Positions 62,808 through 64,000 of a stretch of 64,000 nucleotides of DNA are shown here, one piece after another. The position numbers were made by a program, and so were the translations under genes. The notes below the pieces were generated by a model. That model did not search any database. It worked only from the letters and a program-made list of their open reading frames with translations, and was not told the DNA's origin. The stretch comes from Periconia sp. R9002 (Eukaryota > Ascomycota > Dothideomycetes > Pleosporales > Periconiaceae), in contig JAMAHW010000008.1 in assembly GCA_023627715.1 (NCBI GenBank), positions 496,001-560,000 on the forward strand. Reading direction: 5' to 3'. How positions within the stretch are numbered: position 1 is the first letter of the stretch; the number at the start of each line of letters is the position of its first letter.

Positions 62808-63095
62808 TATGGTAGTGTGTAAATAGAATCGAGCATGGAAGAAAGATACGAAGGACGGAAAATGTTTACAACGGCTGGTGTGATGAGTTTCGAGTTCAGA
62901 CAGAGTGGAGGGGGAAGAGAGATGGATTGATGGATGCACCGACGCGTTCGCACGCGTTAAGTGGACGCTGGGGCCACTTTTGATGCTAGCGCGAATAACA
63001 ATCAATTAATCGCCCCCTCGCCAAATCCAACCACCGCTCGCTCGCCTATCCACCCCATACATAACTCGCTGCGTATCCGACATCCGCATATCAGT
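62808..63095. promoter_or_regulatory. Divergent pol1/rex2 promoter with paired MluI cell-cycle boxes
   Basis: 288 bp between start codons. ACGCGT occurs at 62942-62947 and 62952-62957, ten bases apart, about 135-150 bp upstream of the pol1 ATG and 140-155 bp upstream of rex2. In yeasts the same box drives G1/S transcription of replication genes including the Pol alpha gene. Confidence 0.7.
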
Positions 63096-63702
63096 ATGGC
63101 GTCCAAAGATCCTCTTGTGTGGATAGACTGCGAAGTATGCGACGCTTTCTCACTCATAAATCAATTGCTGAATCGGATAGATGACGGGCCTTGACTCTGA
63201 GAATGAAACCATCATGTCAATTGCTTGTTTCGTCACTGATTACAATCTCAACATTCTGGATCAGGACGGATTCGAAGTGGTGATTGGCCACAGCAAAGAG
63301 CAGTTGGATCAGATGGGAGAATGGTGTACGAAGCATCACGGTGAATCCGGTCTGACTCAGGCTTGTCTAGATTCGACTACAACACCTGAAGAAGCAGCTC
63401 AGGGTCTTTTGCGATATATCAAAAAGCACGTACCCAAGTCACGGAAGGCTCTGCTTGCCGGCAATTCGGTGCACGCGGATAAATCTTTCCTCGTAAAATC
63501 GCCGTATAACGTCGTTATCGATCATCTGCATTACCGCATCTTCGATGTCAGCAGCATTAAGGAAGCTGCTCGCCGCTGGGCATCGCAAGAAACGCTTGCG
63601 AGGATCCCCAGAAAGAAAAATCTGCATGAAGCTCGTGCTGATATATTAGAGAGCATAGCAGAGGCTAGATTCTACCGGGAAACCTTCTTTACGGGGACTT
63701 GA
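63096..63702 (+). CDS. rex2: Oligoribonuclease, REX2 type
   Basis: DEDDh 3'-5' exonuclease that degrades short oligoribonucleotides; yeast Rex2 is mitochondrial and also helps trim small nuclear and ribosomal RNAs. Two exons, 63096-63134 and 63181-63702, joined over a 46-nt intron, give 186 residues, the family's compact size. Motif I is WIDCEMTGLD (9-18), split by the intron after CE. Later sites are LAGNSVHADKSFL (motif II) and the C-terminal H...D of KNLHEARADILESI (motif III). No obvious long presequence is present, so cytosolic or nuclear localisation is possible. Divergent from pol1. Confidence 0.93.
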
Positions 63703-64000
63703 ATGGTAGACGTACAGTAAAGTAGACAAGCCAAGTGTAAAGTCAAGTGTAATCCCACAGTCGATTTTCAATCCGACAGAATTTGTAGTTGGTACTCTGT
63801 CGAAATCAAGAGGTGCCTACAGACCAATGCAAGGACGTTGATGGTACGCAAAATTCTAAACTTGAACGCTGGGACCAGAAAAGCTGGACAGGAAAAGGTC
63901 AAACAAGTCTTGTGCGACTTGAATTTTTTCTTCTCGGCGTGACAATGAGCCAATGGAAGTAAACGGCCGTGGAGAGCAAACCTCATGCACCATTGAAATG
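63703..64000. other. Right-edge region after rex2
   Basis: 298 bp to the window end holding the rex2 3' UTR. No further gene is visible. Confidence 0.5.

Overview
This is a gene-dense stretch of a filamentous ascomycete chromosome (Pezizomycotina; a dothideomycete is my guess, not something the sequence proves). The reasons are short GT-AG introns, mostly 44-63 nt and often with CTNAC-type branch sites, fungal-specific families (NST1, ChAPs, CSC1-like channels, fused HMP-P kinase/thiaminase II) and the gene spacing. I find 18 protein-coding genes and trace exon structures that stay in frame for all but one of them. I see no tRNA, rRNA, transposon, CRISPR array or bacterial or viral element.

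Layout, left to right. Positions 1-8747 hold no gene I can support and are dotted with short repeats. Then come dbp2 (-), a THI20-type thiamine gene (-), an F-box protein (-) divergent from rad9 (+), an ATS1/RCC1-like gene (-) divergent from rps16 (+), a ChAPs gene (-) divergent from hir3 (+), a DUF676 lipase (+), a BTB-like protein (-), a CSC1/OSCA-type channel (-), phosphoacetylglucosamine mutase (-), nst1 (-) divergent from rho2 (+), mitochondrial ribosomal protein mL40 (-), kynureninase (-) divergent from isa2 (+), and pol1 (-) divergent from rex2 (+). Larger gene-free gaps lie at 34451-35824, 37604-38685, 41663-44277 and 50294-51882.

The genes are housekeeping and do not form a pathway cluster. 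Themes that recur are S phase and chromatin (pol1, rad9, hir3), cell wall and polarity (ChAPs, agm1, rho2), and mitochondria and cofactors (mL40, isa2, kynureninase, thi20). The clearest regulatory signal is a pair of ACGCGT (MluI cell-cycle box) sites in each of two short divergent promoters, those of rad9 and pol1/rex2. The clearest RNA-level signals are a 452-nt intron between helicase motifs V and VI of dbp2, a 54-nt stop-free in-frame intron in the channel gene, exons of 3, 14, 17 and 19 nt in four genes, and an F-box gene whose reading frame does not join cleanly. I did not find a convincing undescribed multi-gene system.
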